A stretch of 64,000 nucleotides of DNA from an uncultured Prevotellaceae bacterium (GTDB lineage: Bacteria > Bacteroidota > Bacteroidia > Bacteroidales > Muribaculaceae): the NCBI GenBank assembly GCA_947165675.1, contig CAMVBJ010000001.1, positions 113,221-177,220 on the forward strand, given 5' to 3'. Shown here piece after piece: positions 25,231-34,181 of the stretch (positions within the stretch are counted from its first letter, which is position 1; every line of letters begins with the position of its first letter). Under the pieces are notes generated by a model. The model was not told where the DNA came from, searched no databases, and saw only the letters and a list, made by a program, of their open reading frames with translations. The position numbers and the translations under genes were made by a program.

Positions 25231-26544
25231 ATGATGAGCAAGACAACACCACATAGAGTGAAACTCGAGACATTGGGTTGCAAACTCAATTTCTCGGAGA
25301 CCGCTACCATGCAGTCACTGCTTGGTCAACACGGCATCGTGCCCGTCGCTCCAGGCGAGGTGCCCGACGTCTGTGTTGTCAACACGTGCAGTGTCACCGC
25401 CCTTGCCGACAGCAAGTGCCGTCAACACATCCGTCACCTCATCCGCCAGTATCCTGACGCATTGATGGTGGTCACCGGCTGCTATGCCCAGCTCAAGGGC
25501 AAGGAAATTGCCGAGATTGACGGTGTGGATATCGTGTTGGGCAGTGAGCATAAGGCCGAAATCGCCCAGTATGTCATGAAGTGGTTTGAGAACCGCCAGC
25601 AGCAGTTGGCGGTGACACCCTCGCTCGACATCCGTTCTTTCTCGCCGTCGTGTGATCATGGCGACCGCACCCGATATTGGCTGAAGGTTCAGGACGGGTG
25701 TGACTACTGGTGCAGCTATTGCACCATACCCGCAGCCCGTGGCCGTAGCCGCAGTGGCACGATTGCCCAGCTATCGGCCCAGGCCCGTGAGGTCGCTGCC
25801 GAGGGGGGCAAGGAAATCGTTATCACCGGGGTGAACATAGGGGACTTTGGCAAGAACACGGGGGAGCATTTCCTGGACTTGCTCAAGTCGCTTGATGATA
25901 TCGAGGGCATTGAGCGATACCGCATCTCGTCGATTGAGCCCGACCTGTTGACCGACGAGATGATCGACTGGTGTGCTCGTTCACGAGCCTTCATGCCTCA
26001 TTTCCACATTCCGTTGCAGAGTGGCAGCGACCCCGTGTTGAAGCTCATGAGGCGTCACTATGATCGCCAGTTGTTTGCCGACAAGGTGCAGCGTTGTCGA
26101 GACCTGATGCCCGACTGCTTCATCGGTGTGGATGTGATGGTAGGCACCCGGGGCGAGACGCCCGACTTGTTTGAGGATAGCTACAACTTCATCAAGGGGC
26201 TGAACGTGCAGCACCTGCATGTGTTCCCCTATAGTGAGCGCCCTGGCACCATGGCGTTGCGCATTCCCTATATTGTATCCCAGCAGGATAAGCAGGCCCG
26301 TGCCGCCCGCATGATTGCCTTGAGTGATGAGAAGCAGGCCGCCTTTACCCGCCGTTACTTGGGCACTGTGCGCCCCGTCTTGCTGGAGCATGGTCACGGC
26401 AAGGGCATGATGCACGGTTTTACCGACAATTACATCCGTGTGAATATTGAGCCCGACATGAGTCTCGCCAACCAGATCGTGAACGTGAAATTACTGAGCC
26501 TCAACGATGACTTGAGCGTTGATGCCGAGGTGATGATTGAATAA
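25231..26544 (+). CDS. mtaB: tRNA t6A37 methylthiotransferase MtaB
   Basis: Radical-SAM enzyme that adds a methylthio group to N6-threonylcarbamoyladenosine at position 37 of tRNAs. The N-terminal UPF0004 domain supplies three Cys (LGCKLNFSET, VVNTCSVTALADSKC, VVTGCYAQ). The radical-SAM CxxxCxxC is CDYWCSYC, followed by GVNIGDFG and HFHIPLQSGSD; a TRAM-like domain ends the protein. I chose ATG 25231 (ATG 25234 is equally possible) over an upstream GTG at 25186 that lies inside repeat R2. Followed by a glycosyltransferase gene after 30 bases. Confidence 0.93.
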   Translation: MMSKTTPHRVKLETLGCKLNFSETATMQSLLGQHGIVPVAPGEVPDVCVVNTCSVTALADSKCRQHIRHLIRQYPDALMVVTGCYAQLKGKEIAEIDGVDIVLGSEHKAEIAQYVMKWFENRQQQLAVTPSLDIRSFSPSCDHGDRTRYWLKVQDGCDYWCSYCTIPAARGRSRSGTIAQLSAQAREVAAEGGKEIVITGVNIGDFGKNTGEHFLDLLKSLDDIEGIERYRISSIEPDLLTDEMIDWCARSRAFMPHFHIPLQSGSDPVLKLMRRHYDRQLFADKVQRCRDLMPDCFIGVDVMVGTRGETPDLFEDSYNFIKGLNVQHLHVFPYSERPGTMALRIPYIVSQQDKQARAARMIALSDEKQAAFTRRYLGTVRPVLLEHGHGKGMMHGFTDNYIRVNIEPDMSLANQIVNVKLLSLNDDLSVDAEVMIE

Positions 26545-26574
26545 GAAAGACAAGAATTACTATATATATCATTC

Positions 26575-27600
26575 ATGAAAAAAGTAGCTGTCATCATTCT
26601 CAACTGGAACGGCGCTGAGCTGTTGCGCCGCTACCTGCCCACAGTGATTGCGGGCACAGATGACGCCATTGCCGACATCATTGTCGCCGACAACGGCAGC
26701 ACCGACCAGAGCGTTCAGGTGCTTCAAGAGGATTTCCCCGGGATCAAGGTATTGAGATTTGACGAGAATTATGGCTTTGCCGAGGGCTATAACAGGGCTA
26801 TCGGTCAAACCATGTACCCTTATACCGTCTTGCTCAACAGTGACGTGCGCACGCCTCAAGGCTGGCTCAACCCGCTGTTTGAATATATGGAAACTCATCC
26901 CGATGTGGGAGCGGTGATGCCCAAGATGCTGAAAGACAATGAGGACGGAAAACAACAGATGTTTGAATATGCAGGTGCCGCGGGCGGATATATCGACTGT
27001 CACGGTTATCCCTACTGCAGGGGGCGCATCTTTGAGTGCGTCGAGGATGATCATGGCCAGTATGACGATGGGCCCAAGAGCGTGTTTTGGGCGAGTGGGG
27101 CGTGCCTGATGGTGCGCAGCCAGCTCTATCAGGAAGTGGGCGGCCTTGACAAGGACTTTTTTGCTCACATGGAGGAGATAGACCTGTGCTGGCGCATTCG
27201 CTTGTCAGGCAGCGACCTGGCTATGGTGCCAACGAGCCATGTCTATCACCTGGGTGGTGGCAGCCTCGCCTATGGCAACCCTCGAAAGACCTACCTGAAT
27301 TTCCGCAACAACCTGCTGTTGCTTCACAAGAATCTACCCGTCGATGAGGGCAAGCGACTGCTGTTCACCCGTCGATTGATGGACACACTGGCCTTTGGCA
27401 TGGCGTTGGCAAAATTTCACTTTGGCGACGCGTGGGCCATTATCCGTGCTCACCGTGATTTCAGGAAGATGCGATCGCGCTACACTTCTCAACCCTCGGT
27501 CAACCTGCTGAAACAGTTGCCCGAGGAACGCGTCAACATCATCACTGCCCACTACCTGCTCGGCATTAAACTGTTCACCCAGCTAACAACTAACAACTGA
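26575..27600 (+). CDS. Family 2 glycosyltransferase (rhamnosyltransferase-like)
   Basis: 341 residues with a GT-A fold: VAVIILNWNGAELL at the start, DNGSTDQS, the metal-binding LLNSDVR, WASGACLMVRS and MEEIDLCWRIR. This is the pattern of GT2 enzymes of the rhamnosyltransferase type that build O-antigen, capsule or cell-wall glycans at the inner membrane. A hydrophobic stretch near residue 260 may attach it to the membrane. It lies between mtaB and an aldo/keto reductase (7-base gap to the next ATG) in one transcription unit, not in a glycan cluster, so the sugar and acceptor are unknown. Confidence 0.87.
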   Translation: MKKVAVIILNWNGAELLRRYLPTVIAGTDDAIADIIVADNGSTDQSVQVLQEDFPGIKVLRFDENYGFAEGYNRAIGQTMYPYTVLLNSDVRTPQGWLNPLFEYMETHPDVGAVMPKMLKDNEDGKQQMFEYAGAAGGYIDCHGYPYCRGRIFECVEDDHGQYDDGPKSVFWASGACLMVRSQLYQEVGGLDKDFFAHMEEIDLCWRIRLSGSDLAMVPTSHVYHLGGGSLAYGNPRKTYLNFRNNLLLLHKNLPVDEGKRLLFTRRLMDTLAFGMALAKFHFGDAWAIIRAHRDFRKMRSRYTSQPSVNLLKQLPEERVNIITAHYLLGIKLFTQLTTNN

Positions 27601-27607
27601 TAAAGTG

Positions 27608-28720
27608 ATGAGAAAACTTGGATTTGGATTAATGCGACTGCCGCTGGTTAACCCTGATGACCAGACGAGTATCGATATCGAGAAGATGAAGCAGATGGTC
27701 GATGTGTACATGGAGCGTGGGTTCACCTACTTTGACACAGCCTATCCCTATCATGGCGGTGCCAGCGAAACGGCTCTGCGCGAGGCTGTCGTCAAGCGTT
27801 ATCCCCGCGAGTCGTTCACCGTGACGAGCAAGATGCCCGTGTGGGCCGTCAAGGAGGAGGCAGACCTGGAGCGCATCTTCAACGAGCAACTGGAGAAATG
27901 TGGAGTCGATTACTTTGACTACTACTGGCTGCATGCCCTCAACCACGAGCGTGTCGAGGTGATGGAGCGCATAGACGGTTGGGGTTTTATCCAGCGCAAG
28001 AAGGCCGAGGGGCGCATCCGTCACATCGGTTTCTCATTCCACGACGACTCGGCGTTGCTGGCCCAGATCCTGGAACGCCATCCCGAGGTCGAGTATGTCC
28101 AGTTGCAGATCAACTACCTGGATTGGGACAGTCCTGCCATCGAGGCCAAGACTTGTTATGAATTGTGTGTGAAGCACGGCAAGCCCGTCATCGTGATGGA
28201 ACCCGTCAAGGGCGGCTCGCTCGCCCGTGTGCCCGAAGCTGTTGACCGTCTATTCAAGGCGTATGACCCCCAAGCCAGCCCAGCCTCATGGGCTATCCGC
28301 TATTGCGCCTCGCTGCCCAACGTGCTGACCGTGTTGAGTGGCATGAGCAACATGGAGCAACTCGATGACAACACCACCTACATGCAGGACTTCCAACCCC
28401 TTAATGACGAGGAGCAAGCCATCATAGCCCGCGCTACTCAGGCCATCCGTGACTCGATTGCCGTGCCTTGTACCGCGTGCCACTATTGCACCGATGGTTG
28501 TCCACAGCAGATTGCCATTCCCGAATACTTTAACCTTTATAATAACCTGAAGCAATTCCCCGAGCAGAAGGGTAATTGCAAGCTCTATTACGACCTGCTC
28601 TCCAAGAATCACGGCAAGGCGAGCGAGTGTGTCGAGTGTGGACAGTGCGAAGCCCAGTGCCCGCAGCACATTGACATCATCGACCACCTCAAGCTCGTCG
28701 CCCAATCCTTTGAGCAATAA
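27608..28720 (+). CDS. Aldo/keto reductase with C-terminal 4Fe-4S motifs, cytoplasmic form
   Basis: 370 residues, no signal peptide. AKR barrel: LGFGLMRLPL, YFDTAYPYHGG (Asp, Tyr), TSKMPVW (Lys), YWLHAL (His). The C-terminal ~100 residues carry CTACHYCTDGCPQ and CVECGQCEAQCPQ, predicting two 4Fe-4S clusters. Same architecture as the Tat-dependent paralogue at 11148-12596; shared text includes ASPASWAIRY/SPASWAFRY and LTVLSGM. It probably takes electrons from ferredoxin-like donors or NAD(P)H; the substrate is unknown. I chose ATG 27608; GTG 27605 also fits. Confidence 0.88.
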   Translation: MRKLGFGLMRLPLVNPDDQTSIDIEKMKQMVDVYMERGFTYFDTAYPYHGGASETALREAVVKRYPRESFTVTSKMPVWAVKEEADLERIFNEQLEKCGVDYFDYYWLHALNHERVEVMERIDGWGFIQRKKAEGRIRHIGFSFHDDSALLAQILERHPEVEYVQLQINYLDWDSPAIEAKTCYELCVKHGKPVIVMEPVKGGSLARVPEAVDRLFKAYDPQASPASWAIRYCASLPNVLTVLSGMSNMEQLDDNTTYMQDFQPLNDEEQAIIARATQAIRDSIAVPCTACHYCTDGCPQQIAIPEYFNLYNNLKQFPEQKGNCKLYYDLLSKNHGKASECVECGQCEAQCPQHIDIIDHLKLVAQSFEQ

Positions 28721-29017
28721 GCATAGGCTTGAATGACAAGCTGTCATTATATTGGGGAACGATATAGCAGTTGACCCTGAAAAATTTTTTTAACGCTAAT
28801 TTCGCTAATTAGGCCAATTCCACGAATAAATACAAAACATTTTGCGTCAATTCGTGAAGTTCGCGTTAGCCCCGCAGGGCTTGGGCCAACTTCTATATCA
28901 TTGCTTTATTCTTTTCATGTTATCAAAAATTATTTAAATTGAATAATTTGATTTGAATAATTTTCGGTAATTCTTCTGTTAAAGTGGCGGTTAACCGAAA
29001 AAAATGGGTCAAAAGTC
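28721..29017. other. Non-coding gap with an imperfect inverted repeat
   Basis: No gene seen. Bases 28791-28868 contain TAACGCTAATTTCGC on the left and GAAGTTCGCGTTA on the right, with ATTCCACGAAT and ATTCGTG between. The element may end the upstream transcript; a related phrase (TTCAATTCGTGTAATTTGTG) appears near 45333. GATATAG near 28761 and CTATATC near 28892 could extend the pairing. Confidence 0.45.
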
Positions 29018-29048
29018 TTGACAACGGCTCTCGAATGTTGTAATTTTG
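29018..29048 (+). promoter_or_regulatory. Promoter of the DUF3098-uppP-truB-queA operon
   Basis: TTG at 29018-29020, a 20-base spacer and TAATTTTG at 29041-29048, about 95 bases before the first ATG. Confidence 0.55.
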
Positions 29049-29143
29049 CGCCAAATTGCGGTTTTATGCGCTGTTGTGTGCACTTTTCCTGCAATCTGAA
29101 TAATAACCACCAAAACAAGGACTAACAACTAAAGACTAAAATA

Positions 29144-29437
29144 ATGGCAACTCAAGAAAAGACAACACAAGTCGAGAACAAGGAAAAGGGCAAAGTATCC
29201 TATCCACTGACCAAGATTAACTTTATCCTGATGGGCATCTGCCTGCTGTTGATTGTGATCGGCTTCTGGCTGATGACAGGTAGCGCCAACGTTGGCGACA
29301 AGTTCAACAACGACTTGTTTGAGAGCAGTCGTGTGACTACTGGTCCCATTATCGCGTTCTTGGGCTTCGTGCTCATGGCATTTGCCATCATCTATCGCAA
29401 GAAGGACCATAACGACAAGACCCAAACTGAAGAATAA
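29144..29437 (+). CDS. DUF3098 small membrane protein
   Basis: 97 residues with two TM helices (INFILMGICLLLIVIGFWLM and TGPIIAFLGFVLMAFAIIY) and charged ends. It matches the DUF3098 pattern found in Bacteroidota next to uppP, usually just after ftsX. Here ftsX is not upstream; a promoter stands in its place. It is 11 bases from uppP. The function of the family is unknown; the neighbourhood suggests envelope biogenesis. Confidence 0.8.
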   Translation: MATQEKTTQVENKEKGKVSYPLTKINFILMGICLLLIVIGFWLMTGSANVGDKFNNDLFESSRVTTGPIIAFLGFVLMAFAIIYRKKDHNDKTQTEE

Positions 29438-29448
29438 GCATTATCGAC

Positions 29449-30306
29449 ATGGATCTGTTGCAAGCAATCATCATTGCTATAGTAGAAGGACTCACTGAGT
29501 TCCTTCCTGTTTCGTCAACGGGTCACATGATCATCGCTCAGAATCTGCTGGGCGTTGCTCAGGGTGACGCCTTTGTGCATGCCTTCACGTTCATCATCCA
29601 GTTTGGTGCGATCCTGTCGGTCGTTGTGCTGTACTGGAAGCAGTTCTTCCGTCTCGATAACACCCCCGCCCCTGAAGGCTCCTCGTCGTGGCAGCGTTTC
29701 AGGCACAAGTGGTATTTCTACTGGCTGCTCGTGGTGGGAGTGCTGCCCGCAGTCGTCATCGGCTTGGCTGCCAAGAAATCGGGCTTGCTCGACTGGTTGC
29801 TCGACAGTGTCATGGTTGTCGCCATCATGCTGGTAGCTGGTGGCGTGTTCATGCTGTTCTGTGACCGCATTTTCAATAAGGGAAGCGAGGCTGTGCAGCT
29901 TGACGAGCGCAAGGCTTTCAAGATAGGTTTGTTCCAGTGTATATCGGTGATCCCTGGTGTGAGCCGCAGCATGGCTACCATCGTGGGCGGTATGTCACAG
30001 AAGCTCACACGGCGCAAGGCCGCCGAGTTCTCGTTCTTCCTGGCGGTGCCCACCATGGCCGGTGCCACGCTGCTCGATCTGGTGGATTTATTCAAGGACA
30101 ATGCCGAGTGGGCCACGACCCACAACATCATCATCTTGATTGTGGGCTGTGTGGTCGCCTTTATCGTGGCGTTGCTCGCCATGAAATGGTTTGTCAACTT
30201 CTTGACCAAGTATGGCTTTAAGGCCTTCGGCTGGTACCGCATCATCGTGGGTGTTATCATTCTGGTGATGCTCTTGAGCGGTCAGTCGTTACAGATGGTG
30301 GATTAG
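29449..30306 (+). CDS. uppP: Undecaprenyl-diphosphatase (BacA/UppP)
   Basis: Inner-membrane enzyme that dephosphorylates undecaprenyl diphosphate to recycle the lipid carrier of peptidoglycan and surface glycans; high activity gives bacitracin resistance. Signature motifs are EGLTEFLPVSSTGHMI near residue 14 and PGVSRSMATIVGG near residue 170; about eight TM segments; 285 residues, a normal length. It lies between DUF3098 and truB (49-base gap), the conserved Bacteroidota order. Confidence 0.96.
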   Translation: MDLLQAIIIAIVEGLTEFLPVSSTGHMIIAQNLLGVAQGDAFVHAFTFIIQFGAILSVVVLYWKQFFRLDNTPAPEGSSSWQRFRHKWYFYWLLVVGVLPAVVIGLAAKKSGLLDWLLDSVMVVAIMLVAGGVFMLFCDRIFNKGSEAVQLDERKAFKIGLFQCISVIPGVSRSMATIVGGMSQKLTRRKAAEFSFFLAVPTMAGATLLDLVDLFKDNAEWATTHNIIILIVGCVVAFIVALLAMKWFVNFLTKYGFKAFGWYRIIVGVIILVMLLSGQSLQMVD

Positions 30307-30355
30307 ACACCGGACCGGGACATCAACATGCATTATAAGAAGTAGATGATCTGAA

Positions 30356-31219
30356 ATGCTTAACCCTATAGAAGGCGAAATATTCTGCATTGACAAGCCG
30401 CTGAGGATGACCTCCTTTGCCGCCGTCAAGAAAGTGCGTGCCGTGTTGCGCACCCACTTGAAGACCCGTCAGGTCAAGGTGGGTCATGCCGGTACCCTTG
30501 ATCCGCTGGCAACAGGCGTCCTGTTGCTATGTACGGGTCATGCCACCAAGCGCATCGACGAGTTGCAGGCAGGTGTCAAGGAGTATATCGCCGACCTGCG
30601 CCTGGGTGCCACTACACCCAGCTATGACCTTGAGACCGAGGTCGATGCCACCTACGAGTGGCAGCACATCGATCGCGCCCTCATTGACCGTGTCCTGCAA
30701 GAGCAGTTCACGGGCAGTATCGAGCAGGTGCCACCATCGTTCTCGGCCTGCAAGATAGATGGCAAGCCTGCCTACAAGTTGGCCCGTAAGGGGCAGGATG
30801 TGGAAATCCGTCCCAAGACCCTCGTCATCGACGAGATAGAAGTGCTCCAGTGCGGCTTGCCCGAGGAACCCACGCTGCGGATTCGCGTCGTGTGCAGCAA
30901 GGGGACCTACATCCGCGCCCTGGCACGCGACATCGGCGTGGCGCTGGGTAGTGGAGCCCACTTGACGGCCCTGCGCCGCACGCGGGTGGGTGACGTTACT
31001 GTCGATCAGTGCCTCACGCTCGAAGGCCTTGTCGAGAAATTGGACCATGAGACCTATGTCTCGCCCGAGCAGGCCGCTGCCGAGCGACTGGAGCGTGAGC
31101 GCATCGAGAACCGCATGCGCGCTGCCCGCCAGAAGGCTGAACGCGCCGAGCGCGCCGAGCGCAAGCTCGCCAAGCAACAGTGTGCAGCACCTCCCAAGCG
31201 CGTGTCCCAGATTAAATAG
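30356..31219 (+). CDS. truB: tRNA pseudouridine(55) synthase
   Basis: Converts U55 in the T-loop of tRNAs to pseudouridine. Motifs: FCIDKPLRMTSF at the start, HAGTLDPLATGVLL with the catalytic Asp, QVPPSFSACKIDGKPAYKLA and GTYIRALARDIG. The C-terminal ~40 residues form an Arg/Ala/Glu-rich basic helix that may help RNA binding. 287 residues. Third gene of the operon, 32 bases before queA. Confidence 0.95.
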   Translation: MLNPIEGEIFCIDKPLRMTSFAAVKKVRAVLRTHLKTRQVKVGHAGTLDPLATGVLLLCTGHATKRIDELQAGVKEYIADLRLGATTPSYDLETEVDATYEWQHIDRALIDRVLQEQFTGSIEQVPPSFSACKIDGKPAYKLARKGQDVEIRPKTLVIDEIEVLQCGLPEEPTLRIRVVCSKGTYIRALARDIGVALGSGAHLTALRRTRVGDVTVDQCLTLEGLVEKLDHETYVSPEQAAAERLERERIENRMRAARQKAERAERAERKLAKQQCAAPPKRVSQIK

Positions 31220-31251
31220 AAAAGAAAACCCAACAATAGAGAGAATAGAAT

Positions 31252-32307
31252 ATGAAACTTTCAGAATTCAATACCCGGATGCCCGAGGAACTTATCGCCT
31301 CACATCCCGCCCCCGTGCGTGACGAGTCCCGTCTGATGGTACTCCACAAGCGCAGTAACACGATTGAGCATCGAATTTTCAAGGAGATATTGCAGTACTT
31401 CAATCCGCATGACCTGTTTGTGTTCAACGACACCCAGGTGTTTCCTGCCAAGTTGTTTGGTAATAAAGAGAAAACGGGAGCCCGCATCGAGGTGTTCCTG
31501 TTGCGTGAGTTGAATCCCAACAACAAGTTGTGGGATGTCCTGGTGGAGCCCGCCCGCAAGATCCGCATCGGCAACAAGCTCTACTTTGGGCTGGATGACT
31601 CGATGGTGGCCGAGGTCATCGACAACACGACCTCGCGCGGCCGCACGCTGCGTTTCCTCTATGACGGCGACCACGATCAGTTCAAGAAGGATCTGTACAA
31701 CCTGGGAAACACCCCGTTGCCCTATTACATTAGCCGCGATGCCGAGCCCGAGGATGCCGAGCGCTATCAGACCATCTTTGCCAGCAAGGAGGGTGCTGTG
31801 GTGGCTCCTGCCGCTGGTCTGCACTTCTCGCGTGAGCTGATGCGTCGCATGGAGATCTATGACATCGACCGTGACTTCATCACGATGCACATCAGCCTGG
31901 GCAGCTACCGCGACATCGACGTCGAGGACCTGACCAAGCACCGCATGGACAGCGAGGAGATGGACGTGAGCGTCGAGTTGGCCGAGAAGGTCAACACGCT
32001 GCGTGACGGCGGCAACAAGGTGTGTGCCATCGGCACGTCGGTGCTGCGCGCCTTTGAGACCTGCGTGGGCATGAACGGTCACATCAAGCCTTATGGCGGC
32101 TGGAGCAACAAGTTCTTGTTCCCGCCCTACGAGTGTACCACCTGTGACGCTCTGGTGACCAATTTCCACATGCCCTATTCCATCATGCTGATGGCTCAGG
32201 CTGCCTTTGGCGGCTACGAGCAGACCATGAATGCCTACAAGGTAGCCATCGAGGAGAAATACCGCTTTGGAGCCTACGGCGACGCCATGCTCATCCTCAA
32301 CGACTAA
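31252..32307 (+). CDS. queA: S-adenosylmethionine:tRNA ribosyltransferase-isomerase
   Basis: Transfers the ribosyl part of SAM to 7-aminomethyl-7-deazaguanine at tRNA position 34, giving epoxyqueuosine. Motifs: MPEELIASHPAPVRDESRLM, FNDTQVFPAKLFG, APAAGLHFS and TNFHMPYSIMLMAQAAFGG near the end. 351 residues, normal length. Last gene of the operon, followed by a strong terminator; truB next to it is another tRNA-modifying enzyme. Confidence 0.96.
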   Translation: MKLSEFNTRMPEELIASHPAPVRDESRLMVLHKRSNTIEHRIFKEILQYFNPHDLFVFNDTQVFPAKLFGNKEKTGARIEVFLLRELNPNNKLWDVLVEPARKIRIGNKLYFGLDDSMVAEVIDNTTSRGRTLRFLYDGDHDQFKKDLYNLGNTPLPYYISRDAEPEDAERYQTIFASKEGAVVAPAAGLHFSRELMRRMEIYDIDRDFITMHISLGSYRDIDVEDLTKHRMDSEEMDVSVELAEKVNTLRDGGNKVCAIGTSVLRAFETCVGMNGHIKPYGGWSNKFLFPPYECTTCDALVTNFHMPYSIMLMAQAAFGGYEQTMNAYKVAIEEKYRFGAYGDAMLILND

Positions 32308-32325
32308 GTTCTATTTAACCACAGG

Positions 32326-32365
32326 GCCGCCCAGACGTCATTTTGAAAACGTTTGGGCGGCTTTG
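32326..32365 (+). terminator. Terminator after queA
   Basis: GCCGCCCAGACG (32326-32337) pairs with CGTTTGGGCGGC (32350-32361), a 12-bp stem with one G-T pair, followed by a short T-rich tail. Confidence 0.75.
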
Positions 32366-32504
32366 CTATTGTATGGTGATGGTTTCTCGTCATTTTTGAT
32401 GAATAGTTATGCGTGATTTACCCTGTTTAGGGGATTATTGGGGTGGCGTAGAGGCGCTACCTTTGCTGGCGCATTTTAATTAACACTTTTCTTTGACTAA
32501 GACA

Positions 32505-32984
32505 ATGAGGAAAATCTTATTTTCGGTCGCGCTGTCGCTGGCCGCAATTGCGGGTGGCGCCATGCCGACGTTGACGTTTAAGCCCCTTGACGTGGGAGAC
32601 TTGACCAAGTATGAGATTGCCGATGTTCAGCGCATCGACCTGACGGACAACAGCCAGGCGGTCGTCATGCTCAAGGATGGCTCGACCGTTCGTTACTCCA
32701 CTCGGGATTACTTGCTGGTGTTCACGCCAGTCGAGAGCGATGGCATCGATGAGGTAGAGACGGCCTTGCAGCTTAATGATTTGCGCGTGTGGGTCGATGA
32801 ATCGGCGGTTTATATTGCTGGAGCCCACCCGGGCGACGATCTTGCCCTGTTCAACGTGGGAGGCATGATGCTGGCCCGTGGAACGGCGGTTCAGGGCGTA
32901 TCCTGCATTGACGTGAGCGGCCTCTCTAACGGCATCTACATCGTGCGTGCCGGCCATCAAGCTGTAAAAATCATCAAACAATAA
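32505..32984 (+). CDS. Small secreted protein with type IX-like C-terminal sorting segment
   Basis: 159 residues from ATG 32505 (an upstream TTG at 32493 is less likely). A signal peptide (MRKILFSVALSLAAIAGGAM) leads a ~70-residue domain with DVQRIDLTDNSQAVVMLKDG, a pattern common in short Bacteroidales secreted proteins. The end LSNGIYIVRAGHQAVKIIKQ resembles the type A sorting domain of type IX secretion substrates (G-Y/I-Y-V-R...KI). If so, it is exported across the outer membrane. It lies 26 bases before the next secreted-protein gene, so the two are probably cotranscribed. No enzymatic function recognised. Confidence 0.7.
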   Translation: MRKILFSVALSLAAIAGGAMPTLTFKPLDVGDLTKYEIADVQRIDLTDNSQAVVMLKDGSTVRYSTRDYLLVFTPVESDGIDEVETALQLNDLRVWVDESAVYIAGAHPGDDLALFNVGGMMLARGTAVQGVSCIDVSGLSNGIYIVRAGHQAVKIIKQ

Positions 32985-33010
32985 TCACCATCATCAATAA
33001 GCATAAAACA

Positions 33011-33964
33011 ATGAAGAAAATAATACTCTCACTTGCAATGATCACCATGGCAACTGTGGCCATGGCGCAAACCAACATCTGGATATGGCAAAACGGCGTT
33101 GCTACGCCCGTCGAGGCTGTTGACAGCATCACCTTTGAGGAACCGGCCCCCGTGCCCCAGCCCGATTTCATCGACTATGACATCAATGGCGTGACCCTGC
33201 GCATGATGCGCGTCCAGGGCGGAACGTACTACATGGGCGCCCAGAACGAGGACCCCGAAGCACCGGGCTATGTCGATGACTATACCGTCGGCGCCAGCGA
33301 GGGTCCTGTCCATCAAGTCACTGTTACCGACTTCTATATGGCCGAGACCGAGTGTACCCAAGCCCTGTGGAACGCGCTGTTCCCCGCCTATGACTACTTT
33401 GCCATCAAGGGTGCCAACAAGCCTTGCAACGGACAGTATTACACCGAAATTCTGCAATTCATTGAGGCGCTCAACCAGTATGCCCATGACCATGGCTTGA
33501 TTCCCGATGGGGCTGAGTTTGTGTTGCCGACCGAGGCTCAATGGGAATGGGCCGCCCGTGGCGGTGTCAAGAGTCATGGCTATCGCTATGCTGGTAGTGA
33601 TGACTGCTCGCTGGTGGGCTGGACCAGCGAGAATAGCGATGAAACCTTGCATGATGTCAAGCAGTTGCAACCCAATGAGTTGGGACTCTATGACATGAGC
33701 GGTAACGCCTACGAGGCCGTGAGCGACAACTTCTCGAGTAACTACGCTTGGGCTACCGACGGTGAGGTTGATCCCACTGGCAAGAAGAGCGAGGATATCA
33801 ATCCCGACGATATGGGCTACGGCCAGCACATGCGCCGCAGCAGCGGTTACATGGCGCCCGCCTGGCGCGCAACAGTGACCAAGCGGTCGATGTATGACCA
33901 CAGTCCCGAGGCTGGTAGTGGCGCTTCCACCGACATGAGCTTCCGCCTTGCCATTAAGCTATAA
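33011..33964 (+). CDS. Secreted SUMF1/FGE-sulfatase-like protein
   Basis: 317 residues. Signal peptide MKKIILSLAMITMATVAMAQ; a short VDSITFEEP segment; then a formylglycine-generating-enzyme-like fold: GGTYYMGAQN, EGPVHQVTVTDFYMAETECT, FVLPTEAQWEWAARGG, YDMSGNAYEAVSDNF, and MSFRLAIKL at the end. The usual end is GFRLA. The catalytic cysteines of true formylglycine enzymes are not evident, so this is more likely a carbohydrate-binding or other exported relative than an active sulfatase activator. Preceded by a small secreted protein. Confidence 0.78.
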   Translation: MKKIILSLAMITMATVAMAQTNIWIWQNGVATPVEAVDSITFEEPAPVPQPDFIDYDINGVTLRMMRVQGGTYYMGAQNEDPEAPGYVDDYTVGASEGPVHQVTVTDFYMAETECTQALWNALFPAYDYFAIKGANKPCNGQYYTEILQFIEALNQYAHDHGLIPDGAEFVLPTEAQWEWAARGGVKSHGYRYAGSDDCSLVGWTSENSDETLHDVKQLQPNELGLYDMSGNAYEAVSDNFSSNYAWATDGEVDPTGKKSEDINPDDMGYGQHMRRSSGYMAPAWRATVTKRSMYDHSPEAGSGASTDMSFRLAIKL

Positions 33965-33993
33965 CTCCATTTAACTATATTCTTTACTGGATG

Positions 33994-34034
33994 GGGGGTA
34001 GCGGTGTCATGACACTGCTACTCCCCTTGTTTTA
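33994..34034 (+). terminator. Terminator after the SUMF1-like gene
   Basis: GGGG, TAGC and GTGTC on the left (33994-34008) pair with GACAC, GCTA and CCCC on the right (34011-34026), with small mismatches, followed by TTGTTTT. Confidence 0.7.
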
Positions 34035-34181
34035 GCCCGTCAGTTGCAACGCGTTGAGAGTTGAAAACTAAAAACACATGGCTGAAAAGCGTAGAAACTA
34101 AAAACTTTTTACTATCTTTGCAGGATATTTGAGTGAACAAAAATTAACAATTCAATTAATAACTAAAAAATCATCAATTTT

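Noticed and set aside
33011..33964. Annotation as active formylglycine-generating enzyme
   Set aside because: Fold motifs are present but the catalytic Cys residues are not evident and no sulfatase gene is nearby.
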